Source: Pycnococcus provasolii (Eukaryota > Chlorophyta > Pseudoscourfieldiophyceae > Pseudoscourfieldiales). Taken from it: 64,000 nucleotides of DNA. Where the stretch lies: assembly GCA_049487715.1 (NCBI GenBank), contig CP150551.1, positions 496,001 to 560,000 on the forward strand, read 5' to 3'. The notes beneath the pieces are model-generated. The model did no database searches, was not told where the DNA came from, and was given only the letters and a program-made list of their open reading frames with translations. Shown here piece by piece: positions 48,984-58,940 of this stretch. Within the stretch, counting starts at the first letter, position 1. Each line of letters begins with the position of its first letter. Both the position numbers and the translations under genes were made by a program.

Positions 48984-50020
48984 TGATTGATTTTGTTGTG
49001 GAGCACTGGCCGCAGTAATTAACTTGACAAGAAGCCGAGAATCAGTCTGTTAAGAGCGACAAGCCAGTGGAAAGTTGTACAGTAAGTATGATGAAGGGGA
49101 AACGTCCACGAACGTCTGTCTGTCTGGGCGGCTGGGCCCCCCCCTAGAGCCTGAGACCTCTCCGGCGTGGACGAATGGATGAACTCTGCATGCACAGCTC
49201 GTTAAAGTTAAAGTTACAGCTCGACGTTTTCTTTTGTCCGCACCTCTCGAGAATATCAGATACGATAGACTAAAGTCGGCCGAGAAGCTCGAGAACGAAC
49301 TCATTCCTGGATGATGATCGACGGACGATGATGGGCCATGATCGACGTTCGGTTCGTTTCAGCAACGTTTCCGAGTTCCGAGTTCCGAGTTCCGAGTTCC
49401 GAGTTCCGAGTTCCGATGGCCGAAGATCATCTCCAATCATCAATCTCTTTGCTCATCGAGAGCTCGAGGCATTACAGTATGGCATTGCTTGGCCGAGGGC
49501 AAGAATTGCACTGCTCGCGAAAACCTCAGAGGCTCGCGAACAGGTCTCGCGAACGTCTTGCATGAATGAAATAGTCCACTGTAAGAACTAAGTTAAGTTT
49601 ACCTTTATGAATGCATGGTCTTGCATGGTCGAGTCAAGAATATTAGGTCGAGCAGGTTGGTCGAGTTCGAGGAATTTGGTCGACCTGGTTGACTGGTTGA
49701 GGACATACATACTTCCGTCATTATTTCCGTGGGACGCCTTAATTTTACCAGCCCTCTCGTTGTGTGTGTAGCTCACGGGCAGACGGATCCCTTCGTTGCG
49801 AGCTCATAAAGTCACCTATAAAATACCACTACGATAGTCTAAGTTACCATGGAAAAGCCTAAGCTTAAGGTGTAGGGGAATCGATTAGGGTTAGGGTTAC
49901 GGCTAGGGTTACCTCCTCCCCGGGCCTTCCCACCACTTCACGCACACACACCAATCTTCCCATCTTTCCTCGTCCCGTGTGATCGATCGCGCTCCCTTAA
50001 GGCCCTTAAGGTTGGTTCGT
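48984..50020. promoter_or_regulatory. Divergent upstream region with short repeats
   Basis: 1.0 kb between the GYF-IQ and GT29 genes. It holds a 7-base tandem repeat CGAGTTC (~6 copies, 49376-49417), GGTCGA-rich sequence at 49625-49690, a CTACGATAGTCTA motif at 49829-49841, and GATTAGGGTTAGGGTT at 49883-49898 with another TAGGGTT at 49905, ~110-140 bases before the GT29 ATG. No gene is supported. Confidence 0.5.
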
Positions 50021-52186
50021 ATGTCAGTGTCGGAGTCGTCGAAGTACGAGCGCCGGCCGGCGTACCACGTGCAAGTGTCGCAAACGCGGTACACGCTGCT
50101 AGCACGTTTACTGCTTCTAGGCGCACTCCTCCTCCTGCTGCGATCCATCAACCTCGCGTTCACAGAAACGAGACAAGCCGCCGACGAACTCGCAACCGCG
50201 TACAAAGCCAAACGGGAGGCGGCTGCGACGCTCGAATCTATTAAGACCCAAGAGCAAGAAACAAAAGGTCTGCTGGAAAACGCGAGGGAAGACAGGGTAC
50301 AGGCGGAGAGAGAGAAGAGGAAAGTTGAGGCGGAGGCGGTGCAGCAGGAACGCCAGTGCCGATCGGAAACCAAGCAGGCGGAAGACCGACGGCAGAAAAA
50401 GCTCGACGATGCGAAGTGGTCTGTGCGAACAGCCAGCTTTCGAGATCTCAACGACTTTGTGCGTGCCACGGAGTCGCGCGCCGCGGACGTCCTTGCGGGT
50501 GCGAAGGAAAACTTAACCAGCTACGCGTCACTTATCGCAGAGCGGGACAAGCTCGTTGCAACCGCGGTGGGGTCGGAGAAGGCGCGCGTGTACCAGCGTG
50601 TGCTCGGAAGCCCCGACGAAAAAATCGTTCACGCCTTCTTCGAGCGACTGCAGCCAGGGAATTACCGCGACGGACTGGCGCTGAGCCGCGAGGCACTCTC
50701 GAAGAGCCAGGCGTTGAGTCACACGAGGTCTGGATTCAGCGCCGTGGGTTCCGACGGTCAGCGCGTGTCATTGACGGAGACAATCCCAGCGGGCTTGTTC
50801 GAGGTGCTCCCGCGTGATGACGCTCTGGGCGACCGATTCCCGCGCGGTGGAAGGTGGCGCACGTGCGCTCTTGTGGGAACCAGCGCGAGCTTGCTTCGGT
50901 ACAAGTTTGGCGAAGCGATCAATGCGCACGATGCCATCTTCCGCGTCGGCCTTGCTCCCACGAACGGGTATGAGGAGCACGTTGGCCGACGAACGACAGT
51001 GCGAGTGGTGTTGGACGAGCACTTCAGTGACGAGGCGATGAATCGCCCGTCGAAGGAGACTGTGGCGGTGCGCGCCGACTCGCTCGATACACTTCTCAAG
51101 TACATTAAGGCTAAGGAGGATCGAGGACGGGAGGCGTTCAACGTGCACCTCCTCTCACCAGAATTTGCCATCTTCATCTCTCGATACATGCTCCGCGACC
51201 CTCCGGCAATGTTCTACAGCCTTGCGATCGCTCTGCAGAAGTGCAGGAACATTACCGTCTACGGCCTGCCTACGAGCGATCGCAGCGCAAGCCACATGCT
51301 CCACCTTGGCGTGAACATGCGCGAGAAGGACGTGGAGCAGACGGCATCCTGGCAGGCATTCACGGGTGGCAATGACGGCGGTGCCTCAGACCTCAGCGTT
51401 CTTAAGACATTTGAAGATCGCTCACGTGACTACACCATATATGCCAATTCAAGATACGTGATGCAGCGGCGCTATTTCGAGGACCAGCAGAAGACGGCTG
51501 GGTCGTTCAAGCAGGCGTACGGTTCGCTGCGCGACGAGGACGGTGTGAGCGGCCTTCTCATCTCCGACGCGGCGACGCACTTGGATGGACGCATTCAGAT
51601 TGCGCATCCCTGCTACGGCCTTGAGACCTCGTTGTTTGGCATTGGCTCGTGCAACAATTGCTCCCAAGCAGCTCCGCTCGCCGTTGGTGGCGTTTGCATC
51701 GAGGGCGTGGAGGTTCCAGTGGCACGTCCTGGGTTCTGCGAGGAAACGGGGGGCATCAGGGGGAAGCGGGCGCCCGCCAACTGCTTTCGGCCCTGTCCGC
51801 TGATAGACAGCCGAGGTGAGGCCATGGAAAAGCCAAGCGAGGGAGGTGCGAGCGGCGATGCGACGCCTTCTGATGATTGGTCACGAATTGCCTCGTACCC
51901 GCGCGACATGCGCCGATGTCCCGGTGGGCCGTCGCAGCAGCCGTGCGACATGCTCTATCGCCACGAAGAACTTAGATGGATGCCCACGGTGGGCACATGC
52001 TTTGGTGTCGGCGAGATGGATGGTAGCGGTAAGAGTGCTTATGACGGAGAGCAGATGCACGACGCCTCTGGCAATGTGGTCAGCCGAATGCAAAACGGCG
52101 TGACACGAGATGCGAATGGCCGCTTGTACATTCCTCAGTCGGTGCGCATGCAGTTCCAACCACGGACGGTTAGCGGCAAGCGGTGA
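50021..52186 (+). CDS. GT29 sialyltransferase-like Golgi protein with a coiled-coil stem
   Basis: 721 aa from the ATG at 50021 (the frame opens at a GTG at 49979). Type II topology: a short cytoplasmic tail, a membrane span (~24-44: LLARLLLLGALLLLL), and a charged coiled-coil stem (~50-150). The GT29 domain has a sialylmotif L at ~278-326 (CALVGTSASLL, INAHDAIFRVGLAPTNGYEE, VGRRTT) and a motif S-like PPAMFYSLAIALQKCRNITV at ~394, then HPCYGLE, a possible very short motif. The C-terminus adds Cys-rich sequence (SCNNCS; CFRPCPLID). Sialyltransferase-like genes are known in prasinophytes; the donor and acceptor are unknown here. Confidence 0.85.
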   Translation: MSVSESSKYERRPAYHVQVSQTRYTLLARLLLLGALLLLLRSINLAFTETRQAADELATAYKAKREAAATLESIKTQEQETKGLLENAREDRVQAEREKRKVEAEAVQQERQCRSETKQAEDRRQKKLDDAKWSVRTASFRDLNDFVRATESRAADVLAGAKENLTSYASLIAERDKLVATAVGSEKARVYQRVLGSPDEKIVHAFFERLQPGNYRDGLALSREALSKSQALSHTRSGFSAVGSDGQRVSLTETIPAGLFEVLPRDDALGDRFPRGGRWRTCALVGTSASLLRYKFGEAINAHDAIFRVGLAPTNGYEEHVGRRTTVRVVLDEHFSDEAMNRPSKETVAVRADSLDTLLKYIKAKEDRGREAFNVHLLSPEFAIFISRYMLRDPPAMFYSLAIALQKCRNITVYGLPTSDRSASHMLHLGVNMREKDVEQTASWQAFTGGNDGGASDLSVLKTFEDRSRDYTIYANSRYVMQRRYFEDQQKTAGSFKQAYGSLRDEDGVSGLLISDAATHLDGRIQIAHPCYGLETSLFGIGSCNNCSQAAPLAVGGVCIEGVEVPVARPGFCEETGGIRGKRAPANCFRPCPLIDSRGEAMEKPSEGGASGDATPSDDWSRIASYPRDMRRCPGGPSQQPCDMLYRHEELRWMPTVGTCFGVGEMDGSGKSAYDGEQMHDASGNVVSRMQNGVTRDANGRLYIPQSVRMQFQPRTVSGKR

Positions 52187-52312
52187 TTTTTCATAACGCT
52201 TTTTCGTTGTTACTGATACTTGTTCGATTGTTGTTAAGACCGCCGCACGTTTCCCCCACACGATTGACAACTGATTCATTGATTGTGGCGCTTACGTTAT
52301 TCTTCTTGTCAT

Positions 52313-53482
52313 TCATCCTTGAAACTCCGCATATTCGCTGAGATCCACAAGCTCCCCTTGTCCCTCGCCCAGATCGTCACCCTTCGTCGGATCTCCACAG
52401 AATTTCAGGCAAAGTCCCTCTCGCGAGAGAGGGCTTCGGATGCCGCATCGCAGCACACACTTCATCGGGCTTGGGCATCCGGGTGGAAGGTACTCTCCAG
52501 ATTCGGTGAATACCGAAGCCGCGGCTTGTGTCTGAAACTGGGTTCCCGGCGCGAGAAGTCCGGTGTTGAAGTACGGGCTGTCACGCCCTTCGAAACGTGC
52601 GGACCAGGGCTTCATGCCTGGATTGATTCCATCTGGCATAACACCGCACAGCCCACCGTTGCCGTACACGTACATGCCCGTGTTCCTTCCACTGCTGTTG
52701 ATTGCTTGCTGCATGGGCAGCGGATTATTCTCCGTTGCGATTGTCGCCGCCTTTGTGTTTGCAAGCATGGGAGGTACGGGGCCTTCGAGCATGTTGTCGC
52801 TCAAGTCCATGACGCGAAGCTGTGTGAGCTTTCCCCAAGTGGATGGTATGCGTCCTGTGAATAGGTTGTCGTCGAGCGAGAGAACCTCGAGATGCTTGAG
52901 GTCACCGAGGCGCACGGGCAGTGGTCCTGTGAACATGTTTCCATCAAGATCGAGATGAAACATGTGGTCGAGATCACCAAGCACCTCAGGCAGCGGACCC
53001 TTGATTCCACAGTTCTGCAGGTTGATGTCCTTGACGCGCCACTCTCCATCCACAAGAACGCACAGGTGGATACCGAGCCATCCTCCGCCGACACTCAGTG
53101 CGCCACACTGATTCGCCCACCCGCGCGTCGAGTACGAGCGCCACTGATCAGCGACGTACGATCCTCCTCCTGTGTTGGGACATGGCGACGTTCCTTCCTT
53201 CCAGCTCGCCATCGGGTGTCCGTCAACCATGCGTGGATCTTTAGAGTCTAACCCTCCTTCGCCGAGCACGGCGTCCCTCCACGCGAGCAGCGCACGTATA
53301 TCACCTTCGTTGACTTTCGCGGATGAGCGCGAGCCACCACCACGACCTCGCTGCGCCGATACGACGCCACTACCACCACCACCATCACTGAGCAGCAGCA
53401 GTATTGGCAGAATCACGAGCAAGATCACCATCGGCGAGCGCATCAGCAGCAGCAAAGTTCCAGAGCCTGAGGGAGCCGCCAT
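52313..53482 (-). CDS. Secreted plant-type leucine-rich repeat protein
   Basis: 389 aa, ATG at 53482. An N-terminal hydrophobic segment (MVILLVILPILLLL) acts as signal peptide or anchor. A plant LRRNT-like cap follows (ALLAWRDAVLGEGGL...HPMASWKEGTSPCP). About four LRRs of plant type are seen: GPLPEVLGDLDHMFHLDLDG, FTGPLPVRLGDLKHLEVLSL, FTGRIPSTWGKLTQLRVMDL and LEGPVPPMLA. The C-terminus has conserved Cys and no kinase. Such proteins occur in plants and algae as extracellular binding proteins. It is convergent with the GT29 gene. Confidence 0.82.
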   Translation of the reverse strand: MAAPSGSGTLLLLMRSPMVILLVILPILLLLSDGGGGSGVVSAQRGRGGGSRSSAKVNEGDIRALLAWRDAVLGEGGLDSKDPRMVDGHPMASWKEGTSPCPNTGGGSYVADQWRSYSTRGWANQCGALSVGGGWLGIHLCVLVDGEWRVKDINLQNCGIKGPLPEVLGDLDHMFHLDLDGNMFTGPLPVRLGDLKHLEVLSLDDNLFTGRIPSTWGKLTQLRVMDLSDNMLEGPVPPMLANTKAATIATENNPLPMQQAINSSGRNTGMYVYGNGGLCGVMPDGINPGMKPWSARFEGRDSPYFNTGLLAPGTQFQTQAAASVFTESGEYLPPGCPSPMKCVLRCGIRSPLSREGLCLKFCGDPTKGDDLGEGQGELVDLSEYAEFQG

Positions 53483-54180
53483 GGACGGATGAAAAGATAG
53501 AATGGTGCACGTGTCGGAACTCGTGATGTGAAGCTCTTCACATAAGCCTTTGATTGAAAAAGGTCTGAAGCTTCCGATGGATTGGTCGGAGGGAGAGATC
53601 TTGTTGGAAGAAACGAAAAATCAATTTTTATTGCAAAAATTGGAGATCGGGTTTGGGGTTCTTGGTGGCAGAAACGACGGAAAAAAAAACATCCAAACCC
53701 CCAAATCAATTCCCAGTGGTGGTGACGAGGACGACCTGTCGACCTGCTCCATCCCATCATCTCCCGACAACGACGCCGTTCATATGCCCGTGCCGTTCGT
53801 GCACGACGACGACGACCTGCTCCCGCCACCTGGTGGCGACGTCGACGTCCACGTCGATTTGCTGGGGTTTGGGGCACTCCGCCTTTCTCGAACGCTATCC
53901 GCACCTTTGGCAGAACTAAGTTCACTGATCTCAGCAACAAAACGCCGAAGAATAGCCGGATCATGCACAGAGTTAAGATAAAACAGTACCCGAACGACTT
54001 CGGCATCACTACAGCCTACGACGCGGACACTGAAACATACACCGTCATCCCACAGGAGTCGGCAGAGCCCAGCGTCCAAAAAAAGTCTCGTCGATCGTCC
54101 ACGGCGGAAGGCAGGACCACCGGCGTACGCCAAGCCGAGTGCACGAATGTGTCCAATTGAAGAGAGTCGGCTATCAACGC
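53483..54180. other. Region with weak overlapping frames on both strands; possible gene fragments
   Basis: Two + frames (to 53981, acidic; and 53963-54160, with a RVKIKQYPNDFGITTAYDA stretch) and one - frame (53780-54133) look protein-like but none has a full gene structure. A spliced or decayed gene is possible. The ATG at 53963 could start a small 65-aa protein. Confidence 0.3.
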
Positions 54181-55304
54181 CGTTTCAGCCAGCATGCGGG
54201 CGTGCGTGCCGAGAGGTTGGATGGTCCGTGATGGAGTATATGGACCTAGGGGTTTGTTGCTTTGGTGAAACCCCCACTGGAGATTTGTTTTGTGGAATTC
54301 GGTTTTGGGGAAAACCGTCTTGAGTTTCAGGACGTGGTGTATTTATAGTGGGTGACTGACAGCCCACTATAAACTCCCCCTTTGGAATAATTACTCAAGA
54401 CGGTAATGATGGAGACGATATGTAATGAGTGGCTAAGGACCACCGACGCGCTTCAGCTGGCGGCGCGCTGGCGGCTATACTACTTCTACTTTACTATTGT
54501 AATGACTCAAGCTCATCCGACGGGGGATCCTCTTCACGTCGCAAACACTCATCGTCACGCCGCGGTTCGCACCACAGCAAGCAGCATTCGTCTAGCAAGC
54601 GAGACGAAGAATGCAAGAAACTGCTACGCAAACCACCATGTCCTCCCCCTGAGCCGTAATACCCTTGGTTAGCGCTAGGGGTTCCATCTCCGTTTCCTCC
54701 CCCTGAGCCATAATACCCTTGGTTAGCGCTGGGAGTTCCGTCGCCGTTTCCTCCCCCTCACCGTTAGTCACAGCAGCGATCACATTCGTGAGTCGTGATT
54801 GCGCGTCGTTCTGCAGAAGGGTCGCTGCGATCTCCCTGCTTTCTTTGTTGTGTTCAGGACTGCGCGCAATTTCTTCCAGCTCAATAGCTTCTGCGCGCGT
54901 CAGAATGTCATCGTTGTTGTTGTCGTCGTTGTCTCCCACTACTATACTACCTGTTGATGGACCCGGTTCCATTAATTCGGTATGATACTGTGTACGTGCT
55001 GTTTCTTTTCTCATCTGACCCATAGCGCAAGCATCGCAATACGGTAAAGCAGCTTCTGGATAGAATTGTTGCTTTGACAGCAGACCACGTCGTTGCATTA
55101 GCTGCATTAGCGGGTCCCCCCTGGGGGGGTGTGGTCCTGGGGCAGGTCCTGGGACCCAGGGGAGATGACGTTGGGAAACCAAAACCCAACCAAGCCGGGA
55201 CCCGAAGGACAGGCCAGGACCAAATGCACCAAGCAACGGTGTATCCCCCAAGGGTGGGTGAAAAACAAGGGGGAGTTTGTTTGGCCGAGGACCTTTTCGG
55301 CTTT
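54181..55304. other. Region with a possible decayed copia-like fragment and coding-type repeats
   Basis: No complete gene. On the minus strand, 54592-55308 is open and includes PYCDACAMGQMRK after a helix, resembling a retroelement pre-integrase segment. On the plus strand, 54432-54659 gives a short hydrophobic segment (GGALAAILLLLYYC) followed by a Ser/Arg/His-rich tail; it has no ATG and could be a terminal exon. Confidence 0.35.
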
Positions 55305-55308
55305 TCAC
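54592..55308 (-). pseudogene. Possible copia-type pre-integrase remnant
   Basis: A 238-residue open frame without convincing ends. A central stretch (LMQRRGLLSKQQF, then PYCDACAMGQMRK) has the C-x2-C-x-x-G layout of copia GAG-pre-integrase domains. The C-terminal side has a duplicated 18-residue unit ending ALTKGI(M/T)AQ. No reverse transcriptase or integrase is nearby, so the call is weak. Confidence 0.28.
54641..54760. repeat. 54-base tandem repeat (2.2 copies)
   Basis: Units start at 54641, 54695 and 54749; the first two differ at a few positions. The length is a multiple of three, and the repeat is open on the minus strand. Confidence 0.8.
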
Positions 55309-55606
55309 CCTCGGCCCCTCCGCCCGTTATTTGTTCGCCATTCCCGGCTCATGCGAAACATGTCACGCTGTGAATGTGGTGCCCAGTGGTGGTTCGTAGT
55401 AGTCAGTGCAGCTTACTTCTTTTGCAGGCTTGTATGGTACCTTGGCTCCTTTCGTTCATTGATTGGCTCGCTCATTGATTCGTCCTCATCAATCACTGCA
55501 CGCGTTGGTCGGTTGGTCCTCATCATACCTGATAGATTGGCAGCGCGCAGGCGTTTGTTGATTGGCTCATACAAAACAGTATACCATAATAGTGGTAGTA
55601 ACGAAG

Positions 55607-58250
55607 ATGATGACGACGAATGTCAGGAACATGCGATCGATCGTCACGGCGTCATCAGCCGTTCTGGTCGCTCTGCTTGCTGTCGTCGTAATGCTCAGTG
55701 CCGTGAGTGGTGTGAGCGCAGACAAATCGACGACGACGACTTATGAGACGACGAAGTACGTTGATGAATACAACTCAGGCTACTACGGTGATGAATACAA
55801 ATCAGGCTACTATCCCAAGTACAAGTGGTGGGCGCCGTGGACGTGGAAGTACAGCAGCAACAAGTACAATGACAACAAGTACGACTCTGGATACGACTCT
55901 GGATACGACTCTGGATACAGCAAGTACGACTCTGGATACGGCTACAGCAAGTACGACTCTAAATATGGAGTTGGGCCGTACTATGGGAAGCAGTATGAGC
56001 AGGACGAGCACTACCCGTGCGACACGTTCTACCCCAAGCCGAAGTGGTACTCGCCGTTTACATGGAAGTATCGCAAGTATGCCAAGTTTGACTACTACTC
56101 TGGTCCTTGCGAAGTAAAGAAGGAAGAACACTGTCTTCCCTTCTGGGGAAAAGATCTTCCTGACGATGCGAGTGAAGCTACTTGGTACACTGTCACTCAC
56201 GCTTCTGGTGGTGGTGGGTGCCATTCAACAGAAACTCAATACTTCTATGCGAAGTCAGAAGCGCATGGCTTGACGTTCACTCTCACGAATTACTACTACA
56301 ACAATGAAAAGTGGGTATGTGCGATTGACGATATCAGCCGCAAGAGTGCAATTTGTACGATGGCTGGACACTTTGGAGGAAGCTATTCTACACCTGAAAA
56401 GTGCATCCTTACGTTTAAAACGCATCAAAAGGGTGGAAAGTGCATTCCACACCACATGAAACTCGACTGTGGGAAGCCACCGTACGTTGAAACGAGCAAA
56501 TTCAGCAAGATTGACTACCGTGACATTCCCCAAAAGGACATCATTCAGCAAGATCTCGAGGGTTGCACCTGCGATTCTTCCGACAACTTCCTGAGTGGTA
56601 CCGCCTACACTAATTGCCAGAGTGAGCCATTCGGAGGAGCGCCGATCACCCTTGACAAAATCGCGATGGACCCCGCTCTCTCCAACAATACTGGCAGCGT
56701 CACCGTCGTGTCATTCCCCTGCGTGACGGAATCGTTGCAGAATGTGGTTTTACAAGACTTTGGAAACACTTTCTCAAGTCTTGAGGAAGTTCGCTTCGCC
56801 AACTGGGTGACAGGACCGACAGTTTTCCAAGTACGTATCTGCTTTGAACAGAATAATCGACTTTTCAACTGATTGCACAAAACTCACCATGTACTCACCC
56901 ACTCAACCACACATACAAAACAACACCCCTGGCTAAACACACAGATCTTTGCCAATTTGAATCTCGCAAAGGTGGACTTGTGTGCGCTGAAGGAGGCGGG
57001 AAGCGTCATCGTACGTCTCACTTTCTCTTGTCTTTTGATTCCTTGTTTTTTGTGTGTTCTTCCACAATAAATCGTATCACTCACTGCATATAAAAATTTA
57101 CTCACTCTCTCTTCCTTACAAAACTTCCATACAAACAAAACAACACCCCTCCCTGAACACACAGATCGGAGGCAACCCGAATCTCGCAGAGGTGGACTTG
57201 TGTGCGCTGATGGAGGCGAGAAGCGTCGACGTACGTCTCACTCTCACTTTTGTCTAATTATTCCTTGCTTTTTGTTTGTTCTTTCATAACAAATCGTATC
57301 ACTCACTGGATGTGAAATTCACTCACTCTTCCTTACAAAACTTCCATACGAACAAAACAACAGATTTTTCGCAATCCTGAACTCGTCGACGTCAAGCTCT
57401 CTGAGTTGACGACAGTGGCGGCTTTCGTCAGGGTACGTGACAACCCATCATCAAATGGATTCATCGTCGTCACAAGAACAACAGCACCAAAACTTACAGT
57501 ACCACCATTCAATACAAACGAAACAACAACAGATCCGCGACACCAAACTCGAGCAACTCAGCCTGCCCAAGCTCAGCACGACTGACTCACTCTCGGTACG
57601 TGACATCCCATGTCTCTTTCATTCTTTCCCACAACAAATAGATTCGTCATTTCATCGTTACCACAACAACAACAACAACACCAAACTTACACTACCACCA
57701 ATCCACCATCCAATACAAACAAAAACAACAACAGATCACCAACAACGAGAACCTCGTCGGCATCTTCCTACCTGTGCTGACGACATCGAGTTCTTTTTTT
57801 CGGGTACGCAACGAGTGACAACATCCCGTCATCGCCGCCGACCCCATCTATATTTGTTTTGCTTCTCCGATGTCTACTATCTACCTCTTTCATCTTTTCC
57901 CACACAGCAGATACATTCATCGTCACAACAACACCAAACTCACGTACCACCCTCCATCCCCCTTTTCCCTCTGACAATCTATCCCTCCTACAATCTTACA
58001 GGTTGAAGGCAACAGCAATCTCCAGACGCTGTGCGCACCCAACCTTGAAGATGGAGGTTCTGTGTGCATCGGCGACGAAAGCAACCAACCATCGCTCGAC
58101 GCGGACCTGAGTTCGTTGGTGACTGGATCGTTCCTTGGGGTTTTTCCTTGCTATGGACGAACCGATCCTTTCACCATCCAACTGAATGCCACCACAGTCT
58201 GCGGAGTGGAACCAAACGGTCTCTTCACCACAGAAGGATGTCAGAATTGA
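55607..58250 (+). CDS. Secreted Tyr-rich/Cys-rich protein with one-repeat-per-exon LRR C-terminus (copy A)
   Basis: Seven exons: 55607-56830, 56945-57010, 57165-57230, 57364-57432, 57533-57595, 57734-57802, 58002-58250; 601 aa. All junctions are phase 0; donors are GTACGT (last GTACGC), acceptors AACAG, CACAG or TACAG. Signal peptide (VLVALLAVVVMLSAVSGVSA), then a Tyr/Lys/Gly domain with DSGYDSGYDSGY repeats, a Cys-rich domain (~130-330), and C-terminal repeats. Exons 2-6 each encode one unit of 21-23 residues such as IGGNPNLAEVDLCALMEARS, the pattern of receptor-L-domain/ECM33-like LRRs; exon 7 holds a last unit and a Cys-containing cap. The 3' exons are too short for ORF calling. An extracellular role is inferred. 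Confidence 0.78.
56945..57432 (+). other. Tandem exon-intron duplication inside copy A (exons 2-4)
   Basis: Exons 2 (66 bases) and 3 (66 bases) encode nearly the same repeat (NLA.VDLCAL.EA.SV). Introns 2 and 3 are also similar: both start GTACGTCTCACT, share CGTATCACTCACTG and CTTACAAAACTTCCATAC, and end in AACAC/AACAG. The whole exon-plus-intron unit has therefore been duplicated. Confidence 0.85.
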
Positions 58251-58267
58251 ATTGAATTGATTGGCGA

Positions 58268-58290
58268 GGTCGAAGAAGCCCTCTTCGACC
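58268..58290. other. Perfect hairpin after copy A's stop codon
   Basis: GGTCGAAGA, 5-base loop, TCTTCGACC, 18 bases after the stop codon. It could fold in the mRNA 3' UTR; function unknown. A T run follows at 58422-58447. Confidence 0.45.
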
Positions 58291-58940
58291 GAGCGAGCGA
58301 AGATGGATGAGCCTCGCAAAAGATGAAGGAATGCGACTTTGAAGAACCCCTTGGAATTTGGAAACCGAATCAATCTCAAACTGAACTGATTTTAATCGAA
58401 TCCACGTGGACCGAGTCAACCTTCTTTTTTTTTTTTTTTTTTTTTTTGTGGAAACTTCAATTCATCCCCCACTTTCTGTCCTCTCATCAGGTGTCGGGTA
58501 GGGGTTTCAATTTTCATTTCATTTTTGTTTGTTTCGAAGATTGGGGTTTCTCACCCTCGGCCCCTCCGCCCGTTATTTGTTCGCCATTCCCGGCTCATGC
58601 GAAACATGTCACGCTGTGAATGTGGTGCCCAGTGGTGGTTCGGAGTAGTCAGTGCAGCTCTTTTGCAGGCTTGTATGGTCTTTGTGGTATGGTCTTTGTG
58701 AGAGGTCTATGGTTGTGCCTCTTCTACAGGTACAGTCTTTTTTACTTATTGGCTCGTTGGCGTTTTTAGTATACCTTGGCTCCTTTCGTTCATTGATTGG
58801 CTCGCTCATTGATTCGTCCTCATCAATCACTGCACGCGTTGGTCGGTTGGTCCTCATCATACCTGATAGATTGGCAGCGCGCAGGCGTTTGTTGATTGGC
58901 TCATACAAAACAGTATACCATAATAGTGGTAGTAACGAAG

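Larger units (their letters stand above)
55305..58550. repeat. Upstream unit of a tandem segmental duplication (partner begins 58551)
   Basis: Sequence from TCACCCTCGGCCCC at 55305 recurs from 58551. Both units contain the gene's upstream region, 5' exon and repeat exons. The second unit has ~88 extra bases about 150-250 bases before its gene. From about 55440 to 56217 the two units are almost identical (one substitution noticed near 56160); further 3' they diverge strongly. Confidence 0.85.

Noticed and set aside
54641-54760. CRISPR-like spaced repeats
   Set aside because: It is a simple 54-base tandem repeat without spacers, in a eukaryotic genome.
55743-56224. Thr-rich + frame and Val/Arg-rich - frame within copy A (also in copy B)
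   Set aside because: Both are shadows of the DSGY repeat codons in exon 1; they recur identically in copy B because the DNA is duplicated.
57437-58006. 189-residue His/Gln-rich + frame over the small exons of copy A
   Set aside because: It reads through introns 4-6 and their repeat exons in another frame; the phase-0 exons explain the region better.
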